64,000 nt of DNA from Tenrec ecaudatus. Its lineage: Eukaryota; Chordata; Mammalia; Afrosoricida; Tenrecidae. Under the pieces are notes generated by a model. The model saw only the letters and a program-made list of their open reading frames with translations. It was not told where the DNA came from and made no database searches. The stretch covers positions 130,146,758 to 130,210,757 of the forward strand of contig NC_134536.1 of assembly GCF_050624435.1 (NCBI RefSeq). Reading direction: 5' to 3'. The position numbers and the translations under genes are program-made. How positions within the stretch are numbered: position 1 is the stretch's first letter; every line of letters starts with the position of its first letter. This document shows positions 19,313-29,640 of this stretch, piece by piece.

Positions 19313-19500
19313 CAACCCCAACCAAACCTACTGCCCTCGAGTCAATGCTGACTCATAGCGACGCCCCCGTGGGTTTCTGAGACGGTGACTGTTTATGGGA
19401 GTAGAAAGCCCAGTCTCTTTCCAGCAGAGCTGCGGTGGTTTCCAACCAGCAACCATGCGCATTGCAGCCCAACACGTAACCACTATACCACTAGGGCCCC
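19313..19500 (-). mobile_element. AfroSINE-type SINE
   Basis: Full-length reverse copy: AACCAAACCTACTGCCCTCG, GACTCATAGCGACGCCCCCG, TTTATGGGAGTAGAAAGCCC, and head complement ACCACTATACCACTAGGGCC. Confidence 0.92.
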
Positions 19501-19624
19501 TTCGGCGACAATCCAACCGTATTTGAACAAAATTCAGTTGCTCACCAGAGTTGTCAGTTTTTATGACGTACTTACTCTTTAGACGTAGCAGGAGTGACTC
19601 TTTACCTTCTACTGATCTTTGTAC

Positions 19625-19750
19625 CAATCACCATTATACTGATTCAGAGAAGTTAAGCAAGTTGCCTAAAGTCACACAGTCTGGAAGCAGCCAGACTGGG
19701 ATTCTAAGCTAGGTCCTACGGATTCCAATGCCCACATTCTCACGATCCCT
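19625..19750 (-). repeat. MIR (ancient SINE)
   Basis: Reverse-strand MIR core: GAAGTTAAGCAAGTTGCCTA, AAGTCACACAG, GACTGGGATTCTAAGC. Confidence 0.85.
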
Positions 19751-20139
19751 AACAAAGAACACTTCTGGGTTGGCTAGGAGTTCTTCCTTAAAAAGGTGGG
19801 GGGTGGGTCTTGGGAGCCCTCTTCACCCCAGCCAGGGTCTCCCACACTGAGCAGGGATGGGATCTTGCGAAGGCCCTGCCCCACAGGATCCTCAAAGGCC
19901 CCTAATGAGAGCCTGCCATGCCTGGCCAGGGGAGGAGGTTGTCTCAGACAGGGCTTCTGGCCTATGTAGAGACCCTAGATGTCCCTGGAAGGGAGGAAGT
20001 ACCCGTTACTGATGGCCTCTGGGCCTGACCCCATGCCTGGGACAATAGCTTAGCAGGCTACCCTCTGTAGGCTTGTTTAATCAGATGTGGGGACTCATGG
20101 AGGTGGGGGGAAGGACTGCAGTGAAAGTCAGAGGCAGGG

Positions 20140-20250
20140 GACCCTACTCTGCTCTGATCAGCTGTGTAGCTGGGGCAGGCTCCCTCTGGGCCTCAGTTTC
20201 CATATCTCCAGATCCAGATGGTCTGTGGGCCCTCTTCCGAATTGATGGTA
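20140..20250 (+). repeat. MIR (ancient SINE)
   Basis: Forward MIR core with GTGTAGCTGGGGCAGGC and GGGCCTCAGTTTCCATATCTC. Confidence 0.65.
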
Positions 20251-20529
20251 AAAGCACCAGCGAGCGAGGGGCTTCCAGCAAGAAGGAAGAGTGTGGTGTA
20301 GGGAGAGGTCGGAGGGCTTAGGAGGTCCATCTCTCAAGCTGTAGCTAAAGGCTCATCCTGGTGGAGCAATGGATCCAGTTCTTGGGGCATCACCACGGCC
20401 AACACATACCTGGAGCACTGTGCCTCCGGGTGCCATGTCACCAGGGGCTCTGGACAGACTCCTCGGCATGGAAATCCCAATCCCAGCTCTCTAGTGGTTG
20501 CCCTTAGTGTGCCCCAGTGATAAAGCGAG

Positions 20530-21062
20530 GTGACAGATACTATTCAGTCAGACCTCATGAAACGCCGCCCAGACCGACACCATCCTACCACCATCGTTGA
20601 AGCCGCTGTGTCCATCTGGCTCATCGAAGGTCTTCCTCTGTCACTGGCTTTTCCAAGCCTCGGGTCCTTTCCCAGGAGCTGGCCTCTCCTGCTAACATGT
20701 CCAGAGTACCTGAGGTGAAGTCTTGCCATCCTCTCTTCTAAGGAGTGCTCTGGCCATACTTCTTCCAAGACAGATCGGTTCGTTCTGTTGAAGGTGCAGA
20801 GCACTTCCCATCTCCTTCTCTGACACCATCAGTCAAGCACGGCGACTCTTCTTTGGTCTCCCTTATCCGCTATGCAACTCTCACAGGCGTGTGAGGCCAC
20901 TGAAGATACCACAACTTGGTCAGGTGCACGTTAGCCCTCGGAGTGACGGCTTTGCTCCTTCGCACTTTAAGGAGGGTCTCGTGCAGCAGGTGTGCCCAGT
21001 GCAAGACATCACCTGATTTCTTGACTGCTACCTCCCGAGTGTTGACTGTGGATCTAGGTGAA
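20530..21062 (-). mobile_element. RTE-type LINE fragment (ORF C-terminal region)
   Basis: The - strand frame at 20,544-20,804 contains MARLHLRYSGHVSRRGQLLG followed by LGKASDRGRPSMSQMDT. This matches the pattern (M-A-x-L-x-L-x-Y-x-G-H-x-x-R-R ... LGK ... GRP ... W/M-D) near the C-terminus of RTE reverse transcriptases. Upstream on the same strand (20,905-21,060) is a decayed STVN...QEIK-like and KSKDVTLRT-like region. Stops and frameshifts are throughout, so it is dead. A 3' SINE is inserted next to it at 21,065. Confidence 0.72.
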
Positions 21063-21064
21063 GT

Positions 21065-21255
21065 TGGCTCTAACGCATAGTGAGCCTACAGCACAGTGAC
21101 GCTATGCAACTGTCCCTGTGAGTTTCTGAGATGGTCACTCCTTACAGGAGTGGAAAGCTTTGTCTCTCTCCCACCAAGAGCCTGGAGGCTTTGAACTGTC
21201 GACCTTGCGGTTAGCAGCCCAACGTGTACATAACCCATTACACCACCAGGATTCC
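21065..21255 (-). mobile_element. AfroSINE-type SINE
   Basis: Reverse copy: CTGTCCCTGTGAGTTTCTGA, TTACAGGAGTGGAAAGC, TTGAACTGTCGACCTTGCGG, TTACACCACCAGGATTCC. Confidence 0.87.
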
Positions 21256-21287
21256 AAAGCCTTTTGGTTGCACCCACTCAGTAGTGG

Positions 21288-21488
21288 AGGAGCCCGGGTG
21301 GCGCACAGTGGTTATGCACTGAGCTGCTAGATGCAAGGTCAGCAGTTCGGAGCCCCAGCCGCTCCGTGGGAGAAAGACAAGGCGCTTCACTCCCATAAAG
21401 GTTTACAGTCTGAAAATCCACAGGGGCAGTTCTACTCCGTCGTACAGGGTCACTGTGAGTGGGAACCGGCTCGATGACAGTGAGTGAG
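21288..21488 (+). mobile_element. AfroSINE-type SINE, full length
   Basis: Forward copy: AGGAGCCCGGGTGGCGCACA, GGTCAGCAGTTCGGAGCCCC, GGGGCAGTTCTACTCCGTCG, ACCGGCTCGATGACAGTGAG. It lies head to head with the preceding reverse copy. Confidence 0.92.
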
Positions 21489-22561
21489 CTACTTCATAGT
21501 GCTGCAGGGTCAGCTAAGTCCCATCCGCGTGTGTATGGCGCTAGAATTGTGCCAAGCCCCCCAAATGGTAGCCATTATCCTATTGGACTCTTAGAGCTCA
21601 TCAAGGGAGACCCTTCACATCTCCTGTTCAAGGGAGCAAATGGAAGCAGCGAACGTTCTGTGAAATGAAGGCCTGGTGTGTCCACTGTCTTGAAATGTGA
21701 CACAGTGCTTCCGCAGTACACCCAGCCTGGTCTCTGGCCCTAATGAGATCGCACAGGGGACACAGCGTCGCCACCTTGGTGGTTCTTTTGAGACCCCTGG
21801 CCTATGGCTGCCCTCTGCGCCCCTCCACTGTGCCCCAGAGATCCTGGCCCCTGAGTGGGAGATGTGACCCAGTGCAGAGATAAGATCCCAGCGATAGGGA
21901 CTTATCAAACCCACAGGAAGTGCTTCGCTGAGGGGTTTCTGAGGGGTGTGAAGCAGAGGGCAGCCACCAGGGGCTGGAGCAACAGGTGGGCTCTTGACCC
22001 TGGCTTTGAAGTGTGGGCTGAGGAGGGGAAGTGAGGTTTGGTCGCCCCCTGGCTAGCTGCCTTGGGCCAGATTGCTGGAGCTTGAGCACAGAGCAGAGGT
22101 CCCGAGTGAGACAGAGGCATGCATCAGTCCAGGAATGCCACCAGACTCTGGCCAGAAACCCAAGTGCCCAGCCCTGCCCCCAGCCTTGTTTTCGCCCTCC
22201 CCTCCTGCCTCACTGTAATCAAGCCCGGCTCTGCACCGAGGCATGTCTTTCCACGGACACCAGGAGGCTGTTCCAGCTGACTAGGGCTGGAGCTGAAGAC
22301 ACAATCATTTGGGGGGCTTGTGAAAAAAACAATCTTGCCTCCAGGTCTCTAGGGGAGGGCCCCAGGCACTGGCACAACCACCACAACCGCCACCTAGGTG
22401 ACTCCAATGTCATTTCTTGATGGCCACCCTGAACCCCACCCATTGACCCATTGCTGTCTAACCCGGTCCAGCTCCCCGCGAGCCCGGCGCTGCAGGGCAG
22501 TATCGTCCCTGGGGGTTCTGTGACTGTGAGCCCTACGAGAGGAACTCGGGGGATAGGCCCA

Positions 22562-22733
22562 ACGAACCCAGCCCGCTGGCGTGGTGTCACCTGGGACTCA
22601 GAGCCACCCTGTAGGACGGAGGTGGACTGTCCCAGAGGGCTTCCAAGCCTCATCAGTCTCCTGAGGAGCAGCCGGGCGTTCAAACCTCTGACTCTGGGGT
22701 AAGCAGTTGAACGCTAAACCACTGCATCACCAC
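22562..22733 (-). mobile_element. AfroSINE-type SINE
   Basis: Reverse copy, diverged in the tail: CAGAGCCACCCTGTAGGACG, GGCTTCCAAGCC, TTCAAACCTCTGACTCTGGG, AAACCACTGCATCACCACC. Confidence 0.75.
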
Positions 22734-22765
22734 CTATAAAGACGACACCTACAGAAACCCTATAA

Positions 22766-22942
22766 AACCAAACCCAGCTCCCCACCACCAAGGCACGGCG
22801 GACTCATCACCAGCCCCCGGAGGTTTCCCAGGCTGTAGTTGCTCAGGAGGGTAGGAAGAAAGGCCAGACTTTGGCCCGAGGAGCTGCTGGTGGTTTCAAA
22901 CCGCCGACTGTGTGCATTGGAGCCACTATAGTGCAGGGCTCC
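22766..22942 (-). mobile_element. AfroSINE-type SINE
   Basis: Reverse copy: ACCAAACCCAGCTCCCCACC, GCTGCTGGTGGTTTCAAACC, GCCGACTGTGTGCATTGGAG, GTGCAGGGCTCC. Confidence 0.82.
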
Positions 22943-23026
22943 AAAGGAAGCCCTCAGGACCACAGTCATGGGTCGGAGCAGCTGCAGGTGGAGGGCTCCG
23001 AACACCAACCTTGGGGTTAACGAATC

Positions 23027-23213
23027 AGGTAGGCCGTTGCCATCCGGTCGATTTCGACTCACAAGGGTTCTACAGGACCGAGTGGACTCCCCGCTAGGAC
23101 TTCCAAGATTGTCAACTTGACGGAAGCAAATGGCCACATCTTTGTCTCGTGGGGCTGCTGGTGGGTTCGAACTGCCAACCTTGCTGTTGCTTAACTGCTG
23201 CACTACCAGGGTT
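23027..23213 (-). mobile_element. AfroSINE-type SINE
   Basis: Reverse copy: CCATCCGGTCGATTTCGACT, GGGTTCTACAGGACCGAGTG, GGTGGGTTCGAACTGCCAAC, CACTACCAGGGTTC. Confidence 0.88.
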
Positions 23214-23227
23214 CTTTTCGTCGAAGG

Positions 23228-23428
23228 CAACCAAACCCACTGTAGTGGAGTTGATTCCAATGCAGAGTGAGCCCCTAGGACCGAGTAGAACTGCCCCAGG
23301 GGGCTGCCAGGGCTGCCCATCTTTATGAGGGCTGATTGCCAGGCCTTGCTCCTGCCAACCGGCTGGAGGGGGGGGGGGGTCATACCGCCGACCTCTTGGT
23401 TAGCAGCCCAGCAAGAAACCATTGCTCC
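23228..23428 (-). mobile_element. AfroSINE-type SINE with a 12-G expansion
   Basis: Reverse copy: ACCAAACCCACTGTAGTGGA, GTAGAACTGCCCCAGGGGGC, GACCTCTTGGTTAGCAGCCC. Where the family normally reads GGAGCGGCTGG, this copy has a run of 12 G (23,368-23,379). Confidence 0.85.
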
Positions 23429-23472
23429 AGCAGACACCTGTTCTTAAGGAACATGATCTGCACAAGCCTAAG

Positions 23473-23625
23473 AGGCCAAGTGGACTGTACACCGAGCTCT
23501 TAGCTGCAAAGTCTGCTGTTCGAACCCACCAGCCACGCCGTGAGAGCAGCTGTCTGCTTCCGCCAAGTTATAGAGCCGGAGAAACCCAGAGGGGCAGTGC
23601 TTCCCTGCCCTAGATATAGGGTCCC
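23473..23625 (+). mobile_element. AfroSINE-type SINE, 3'-truncated
   Basis: Forward head and body: GTCTGCTGTTCGAACCCACC, AGCCACGCCGTGAGAGCAGC, GAGAAACCCAGAGGGGCAGT. The tail is missing after CCTAGATATAGGGTCCCC. Confidence 0.8.
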
Positions 23626-24342
23626 CGAGTCCGCTTGTTTTGTAAACCCACAGGGCTGCAGAGTTAGAACCGGGGGAAGGCCTAGATTGAATTTGGGTTT
23701 TGGTGTGCGACACAGCATAGTGGACCAGGGAGGACAACCTGGGCCCTGAGAGGAGTCAGGACTCCAGGCAGAGCCCAGAGCTCCTGGGGTGCTGGCAGAA
23801 TGGGGCTGTGGAGGTAGGAGGGAGCCCCGCTGCTGTCCAGTTCGGCAGCTGAAAGACCCAGCTTGTGTTACCTGGGCACCCCCAAGGACTTGATTAATGT
23901 TCGAACTGCGTTTCTTTTTCGTAATAAAAGCGATGAAACTGGCATAAAAGGTATTTCTTCCCTTCCTTCTGTGGTCGAAATTGGGGGCATGAGGTAGGGG
24001 TTGGTTGGAGGCTCATCAGTGGAGGCGGGGAATCTTCCTTGGAAGCTGGAGCGGTGCCTCCGGCAGCCACAGCTGGTGGGACTTGAGAGCATGCACCCTC
24101 GCCCACCTGTCTGCAGATGAATGGGAGGCTTGAGCAGAGGCCAGGGACCACGTCCCGATGCACCTAGAAGTTGTTAGCTGCCACCGAGTGGGCCCCGAGG
24201 AGTGGGTGACCACAGTGCCCAGCAGAACAATGCACCGCCTGGCCCTGCGCCGTTTCCGTGGTGGATTGCGGATTCATTTGTGGGATCTGTGGGGTTTTAT
24301 TGGTTTGTCCGAAAGCTCTGTCCAGAGTGTTTGGCATCATAA

Positions 24343-24360
24343 CTAATAATAATAATAATA
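24343..24360 (+). repeat. (TAA)n short tandem repeat
   Basis: Six AAT/TAA units abut the 3' end of the neighbouring reverse-strand SINE, the position where SINE tails usually carry a simple repeat. Confidence 0.85.
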
Positions 24361-24571
24361 GCCAAACCCCAAAACTTGACACCTATTGAGTCTATTCCAA
24401 CTCATTGTGACCCTGTAGGACAATGTAGAACTGTTCTAAAGATTTCCCCGGCTGTAAATCTTTACCGAAGCAGACTGCTTCATCTCTTTCCATCAGGGTG
24501 GCTGGTGGGTTTGAACCATGGATCTTTCCATTAACACCCCAATGCTCAACCCGCTGCACAACCAGGGCTCC
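24361..24571 (-). mobile_element. AfroSINE-type SINE
   Basis: Full-length reverse copy: ATTGAGTCTATTCCAACTCA, GTAGGACAATGTAGAACTGT, GTAAATCTTTACCGAAGC, and head complement ACAACCAGGGCTCC. Confidence 0.92.
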
Positions 24572-24587
24572 TTCAGCATCATAAACT

Positions 24588-24812
24588 CACCGCCATCGAT
24601 TGAGTCAATTCCAGCTCTCAAGAGACCCTATAGGACAGGACAGAACTGTCCCCGTGGCCCATAGCCTCATCTTTCTCCCTTTAGTGCCAGAGCAACATGC
24701 AAACCTCCACTGACAGATGGGTGTTTGCTGAGCATAAAGTGCCTTTGCCTGGTTTCGAACCCACATCTCCCGTCTGGAAGGCAAGAATTCTACCACTGAA
24801 CCACCTCCGCCT
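24588..24812 (-). mobile_element. AfroSINE with tRNA-Gly-like head
   Basis: On the - strand the head reads GGCGGAGGTGGTTCAGTGGT then AGAATTCTTGCCTTCCAGAC and GTGGGTTCGAAACC, resembling a tRNA-Gly with a TCC anticodon position. The body and tail complement (ATTGAGTCAATTCCAGC, TATAGGACAGGACAGAACTG) are AfroSINE-like. This is a different head from most copies in the window, so a second AfroSINE subfamily. It is not a functional tRNA gene. Confidence 0.75.
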
Positions 24813-24905
24813 CACAGAGTGCCTCATACCTAGTGAACACTCAATAAACATCGATGGAATGAATGAAAGTGAATTGAGCCCCTACAATGTGCCCCGAAGC
24901 GAGGA
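24813..24905 (+). repeat. MIR or L2-like 3' end
   Basis: CATACCTAGTGAACACTCAA, TAAACATCGATGGAATGAAT and GAAAG match the ancient-repeat terminal motif GCTCAATAAATGTTGAATGA. Confidence 0.6.
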
Positions 24906-25984
24906 TATGAAAGCTCTTGCCCATGGTGTCTGCCCTGCAGCCCCCCTATCCCCCACAGCTAATTCCCGGGGACCTTGTCCACAGCTGACAAGGTCCTGAG
25001 CTCTCTGGTCCCGCCCTGACCCATCCTAACACTCCCCCACCCCCCAGTAACCTAAGCCCGACCGCACTCTGGCTTGGGGCTCACAGTCTGTCCCTCCCCA
25101 CAGAGATTGTGTTAGCACCTCTGGTGTCCAGCACCCCCCCACCCCCATTCCATTTCTGTCTGTGGGTCTGTGGGGCGGGGCCCTGGTTTGTTTTCTCCTG
25201 TTTGCCAAGGGAAGTCACAGCTTGTCCTCTGCCTTGTTTATAATTGGTTTTGGGACAGCAGCTGCATCAGCCCCCCACAGTCCCTAGGGGTGCGGAGTGG
25301 CCAGGAGGTGACACACTACACTGTCCACCCCTGTTGCCTCTTGTCCCTTCCCAGGCTCCAGCCAGGTGCTCCCAGCTGTCCCTGCCAGCATGCCTCTGGC
25401 TGACTTAGCTGGGATGCTCGCCGAGCCGTGAAACGAGGGGTCCTGCCCCCACACTGTCAGGAGGGTAAACTGAGGCACGGAGCATATCATGGGGTCAACA
25501 CCTCCCGAGCGTCTGTCACTGTGTGGGCCATGCAGGCTGGTGGTGGTGGTGATCGAGTACAACCTCGGCTCCTTCCACAAGGAGCGCTAGCCTAGACAGG
25601 GACTTAGGTGCACCGTCACCTGTTCAGTGGACAGAGGCCCACGTTTCTGCAAATGGGTCTGCGGCCAGGGTGGCCACCTCCATGATGTGGCTTTAGATTC
25701 TCAGCCCTCCCATCACCAGACTCTCACCTGGAGCCACCTCTGCAGGACCAGGGGCTTCCTGGTGGGGCGGGAGGTGTCCAGGCTGCTGAGAGGGAGGGAG
25801 GGGGCCACCCACCTGCTACTTGCTTTTCTAGAGTGGAGCCACCCATGTCTGTGTCCCGTAGCAACCACAGACCGTAGTTTGCCTGGTCTCGAATTGGATA
25901 GAGAGGGAATCAGATTGGATCCACGCTGCTGTAAAGTGGTTCCCGTGGCACAGACGATTCGTGAAATTCAGCCATGCGGTCGTG

Positions 25985-26530
25985 GATAGCGGTTGTATGT
26001 TCATGTTCGCTGCATGTTCGCTGCTGTAGAGCATTTCATTGTATAAACAGGCACCGGACTTGAACCCATTCTCCCTTTGCATCCATGAACATTTGGGTTG
26101 CTTTGTGCCTTTGGCTGCTATCAATAATGCGGTAAGCGTATACCCTGCCTGTGCTTCCGGCTTCCACCTGGATGTCCCATGATGACTCAAGTCCATCTCA
26201 CTGTGACCTGACAGTGACAGGGCAGAGCAGAACCCATACGTTGGCTTCCCAAGACTGTAAATCTTTTCAGGAGTACATCGCCTCCTCCTCCTCCTTTGGC
26301 GTGGCTCATGGGTTTGAACTGCTGACCTTGCAGTGTGCAGCCCCACACACAACCCTTGACGCCACCAGGGCTCAGTTCTCCAGAGTATGTATCTGTCCAG
26401 GAGTAGAATGGTCAGGGTACAATGCATCCCTCACCTTTAGTACATACTTGGGTCAGTGGTCATACCAGTTTGCTCCTTGCTAGCCACATATCGGAGTGCC
26501 TCCTCCACCCCACTGCCGACACTTGGTGTG
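25985..26530 (+). mobile_element. Old L1 fragment, split by a SINE
   Basis: The left part has GAGCATTTCATTGTATAAAC, GAACATTTGGGTTGCTTTG and TATCAATAATGCGGTAA. The right part has CAGGAGTAGAATGGTCAGGG and GTGGTCATACCAGTTTGC. Together these match the widespread mammalian L1 segment (CATTTGGGTTG...AATAATGC...AGGAGTGGAATTGCTGG). The AfroSINE at 26,168-26,373 interrupts it. Confidence 0.72.
26168..26373 (-). mobile_element. AfroSINE-type SINE nested in L1
   Basis: Reverse copy: CATGATGACTCAAGTCCATC, AGACTGTAAATCTTTTCAGG, GGTTTGAACTGCTGACCTTG, CGCCACCAGGGCTC. L1 sequence continues on both sides. Confidence 0.88.
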
Positions 26531-27529
26531 ATTCGACTGTTGAGGCTTTGCCCCCCAAGCCCCCCGGGGAGGGTGCGGTAGTGGCACTCATGGGGTGATT
26601 TGCGGACACCCTCCCATGTTATGACTAGATGCCTTTTGGTGCATGCTCACCGACATCCATAATCAGCCGTCAGCCATGGCGACACGGAAGCAGTTTATAA
26701 GCAGATATTTGTCCTGCGCAAAACTTTACTCGAATGCCCATAACTTTGTGTGATCCAGCCAGCTGAGAGACCGCTGTGATGTTGAACACCAGGGAGAGGG
26801 CGGTGGGAGAGTGGTCCTTTTTTTTGGAGGGTGGGGTGGGGGGAGGTGGGGAACTCTCAGTGACAGTGCCTCTGGCTGGAGGCTGTAAGTCCACAGTAGC
26901 CCCCTGACTGGCACACCTCTAGGGGAGCAGGGAGATGCCAGGGCTGGGACCTGCAGCAGGTAACCCTTCAATTTAGAATCAGCAGGGGCTCGCCTCTTGG
27001 GTGCTGTGCAGAAAGTAGTCCTACACTGCTATGCTAGACAGTGGCCGGCCCCACCTGTCACCGCCGGCCCTGACGAATCCTGATCTAGAAACCCAGGGAG
27101 CTGAGGCTTGCCAGGCACTTGCTGCGGGGCTTCCGGGAAGGACTCTGAGACCCAGTCTCCTTGTCTGATCGATGGGGATGGCTGCCCCTCCCCTTGACGG
27201 GGCTCTTGGGCAGTGGATGGGTGCACAGGAGGCCGCTTGGGAGGCGTCTCATGCGAAGGGGCCGTAGGCCACTGTGTCCCAGGCAGGGAGGGCATCCTGA
27301 CATGGCCATTCTCCCGTGACTGTCCACGGAGCTGGAGCAGTCAGATGACCAGTGGGAGCCTCTGCCCTGCTTCCTGCTCTGCAGGCCTCCGAGGGCCGGG
27401 CACCCGCCCTGCAGGCCCCCCTTTTGATGAGGCCTGCAGGAATGAGGGCTCTTCAGGCAGCTCCTGGGGCCCAGGCTGAGCCATGTTTTGACTTTGTCCT
27501 GAGCTAGGTGGGAGTCCAAGGCTGTGGGT

Positions 27530-27559
27530 GATAAGAGAAGCTTATATCATGTCCTTATC
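27530..27559. promoter_or_regulatory. Inverted GATA motif pair in a repeat-free block
   Basis: GATAAG at 27,530-27,535 and CTTATC at 27,554-27,559 face each other 18 bp apart, around AAGCTTATATCATG. The block has no recognisable repeat. It could be an intronic enhancer core; this is an inference from motif spacing alone. Confidence 0.3.
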
Positions 27560-27893
27560 AGGAGCCCCGCTCCAGGCCCCACATGGTAAGGGGCGGGAGT
27601 CAGAGGTCTTTGTTAGGGGCACTGCACCCCCAAGCCAGGCCCCTCGAGACCTCAACTTTTTCTGTGGTTTGCTCTCCCTGGGAGGGCCAGGGTTGGGCCA
27701 GAATCTGGGTCAGTCCTCTCTGGGCCTCTCAGACTTCCTGTTCTAGGGTTCTCCTCACTCTGAGACATCTCCCGCCTTCCCCAGGGGCCAGGACCTGCCC
27801 AGCCTTCCCCACACCCCCTCTGCCCTCTCCCCTGCTGATTCTAGCCCTCAGGAAACCCAGACAAAACCCAAAACAGCAACCACAACAAGCCTC

Positions 27894-28070
27894 CAAACCC
27901 ACTGCTCCTGAGTGACCCCATAGGACGGAGTAGGGGCATCCCCATAGTGTGCCCAAGGCCGTGTAAATCTTTACTCAGAAGAGCGAACCTCAGAGGAAAC
28001 CCGGTGTGTTCAAACCTCTGACCTGTCAGTTAGCAGCTTGGCTCTCTAGCCACCGGGCCACCAGGGCTCC
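27894..28070 (-). mobile_element. AfroSINE-type SINE
   Basis: Reverse copy: AAACCCACTGCTCCTGAGTG, GTGTAAATCTTTACTCAGAA, TTCAAACCTCTGACCTGTCA, GGGCCACCAGGGCTCC. An AC-rich tail remnant (ACAGCAACCACAACAAGCC) precedes it on the + strand. Confidence 0.9.
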
Positions 28071-29504
28071 TGCTCTCCCGAAAGGGCTCAGTAAATGCCA
28101 TGCGCGCTCAGGGGGTGGTGACTGACCAGAGCCCAGTGAGACCCCTCTTTTCTGACAGAAGTGGAACCCTTTAGCCACCAGAAAGAAGCCCTAAGTGCAA
28201 TGCTCTTTCTCCCTCTCCCCTCCCCCAGGCTGCTGGGAGAGAGGGTCTGTGGGGGCTGAGGCCCTCTCAAGTCACTAGGGCACGGGAGCAGTTCCCCACA
28301 AAGGGCACAGCGTGTGGTGGCAGGGCTGTCCCCAGGACTTGGTGGTAATGTGCGTGGCTTCAGGGTGGTGAGCAGAAGTGTGGTTGGGCAGGAAGGCGGT
28401 GAACTGTGGGGCGTCTGGCGGAAGGCATGGGAGGGTGTGGGGTCAGCTGAGTCCCCACTAGGCCTGGGGTGATAGCTGACCATCTCAGTTTGGGGTGCTG
28501 GGGCCTGGGGCAGTCTGAGGCGATCAGACGGTGTGGCTGGCAGACAGCAGCACAGAGAGGCTCAAATGGATGGCGGGAGCAGCAGCGTAGGCTGGAGCTG
28601 GGGCTTGGGTACGAGATTGGAGCTGGGAGCAGGCCTGCAGGGATTGGGCTGTGGGTGTGAGGGGCCCTTTGGGCGTGTGGCTATGAGTAATCTTCAGCCA
28701 CATTCTGAGCTCCCAGGGGGTTGTGCAACTTCCTCTCCCGAGGCCCAGGCCCAGGCTGCAGGGGGCTGGGCGAGAAGCAGCCGTGCTGGGGGAAATGAGG
28801 CAACTGGGTCCGACTTGGGGCGGGACTCCTGCCCAGGGCTCCGGCCCTTGGTGGAGCTGAGCATTCTCGGGGTCGCCCCCCCCCGGGGGGCTTCCCTCTC
28901 CCAGGTATGAGGAGGTATGAGGGGGTGAGTGTGGTGGTGTACAAGGGCATGTGTGCATGGGCTTTGTGCATGGTGGGCGGCAGGTGTGCACGTTCCGTTC
29001 GTGCCTATGTGTGTAGGGGGCGTGTGTATGGAGTCCATGTGTGCGGGTGGTGTGTCGAGGCAGTGCTTATGGTAGTGTTGTGTTGTGTGATGTCCTCAGG
29101 AGGTGGGAGTGTAGGGACAGGGCCCTTGGGCAGGCTATCTTTTGAGGAGAAGCAAAGGGACCACTGAGCTGGGCCCGGCAGAGAGCAGCCGGAGGGAGGC
29201 TGGGGAGCAGGTGGCTCAGGGCAGCCTGTGTTCAGGCTTCGAGAGGGGCACACGATGGTGGGAGGGAAGCCATGTGGTTCGAAAGCCAGCAGGGCCTCGG
29301 CCCTACAGCGGAGAGCCCTGCACCTCTGGCTCTGCACCTGGAGGAGCACACCCCCCTCCCAGCTCGCTGGGGTTGCTTGGAGACAGTTGAGAGGAGGCCA
29401 GGCAGGAGCAGCTCAGCACTCCCGGCCGTGGTGGGGGAGGGTGTACTCTGCCCTTTGGCCCCCTCCCCCCAGCTCTGCAGCCCTGGCACGTTCCTTACCC
29501 ACCT

Positions 29505-29640
29505 AGTACCTTGTGCTCCTCGCCCGTAAATCAGGGCTGACGATGACATTGCCCACCTTGCCGGCTCGTTATTAGTAGGAAGTGACTCGGCCTTGGTCAG
29601 GTGCTTAGAACGGCATCTGGTGCCCAGGACATGCTCTGTC
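29505..29640 (+). repeat. MIR (ancient SINE)
   Basis: CTCGCCCGTAAATCAGGGCTG, ACGATGACATTGCCCACCTTG, GTCAGGTGCTTAGAACGGCA and TCTGGTGCCCAGGAC follow the MIR 3' half (TCTGTAAAATGGGGAT...CTTAGAACAGTGCCTGGCAC). Confidence 0.7.

Noticed and set aside
22760-23437. 225-aa open frame on the - strand
   Set aside because: It crosses three separate SINE insertions, so it is a chance frame through repeats.
24738-24812. tRNA-Gly(TCC)-like sequence on the - strand
   Set aside because: The cloverleaf is imperfect, the acceptor stem mismatches, and it continues directly into a SINE body. It is the tRNA-derived head of an AfroSINE, not a tRNA gene.
29505-29640. AT-rich conserved-looking stretch considered as an enhancer
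   Set aside because: The order of motifs matches the 3' half of MIR, so apparent conservation would reflect an ancient repeat.
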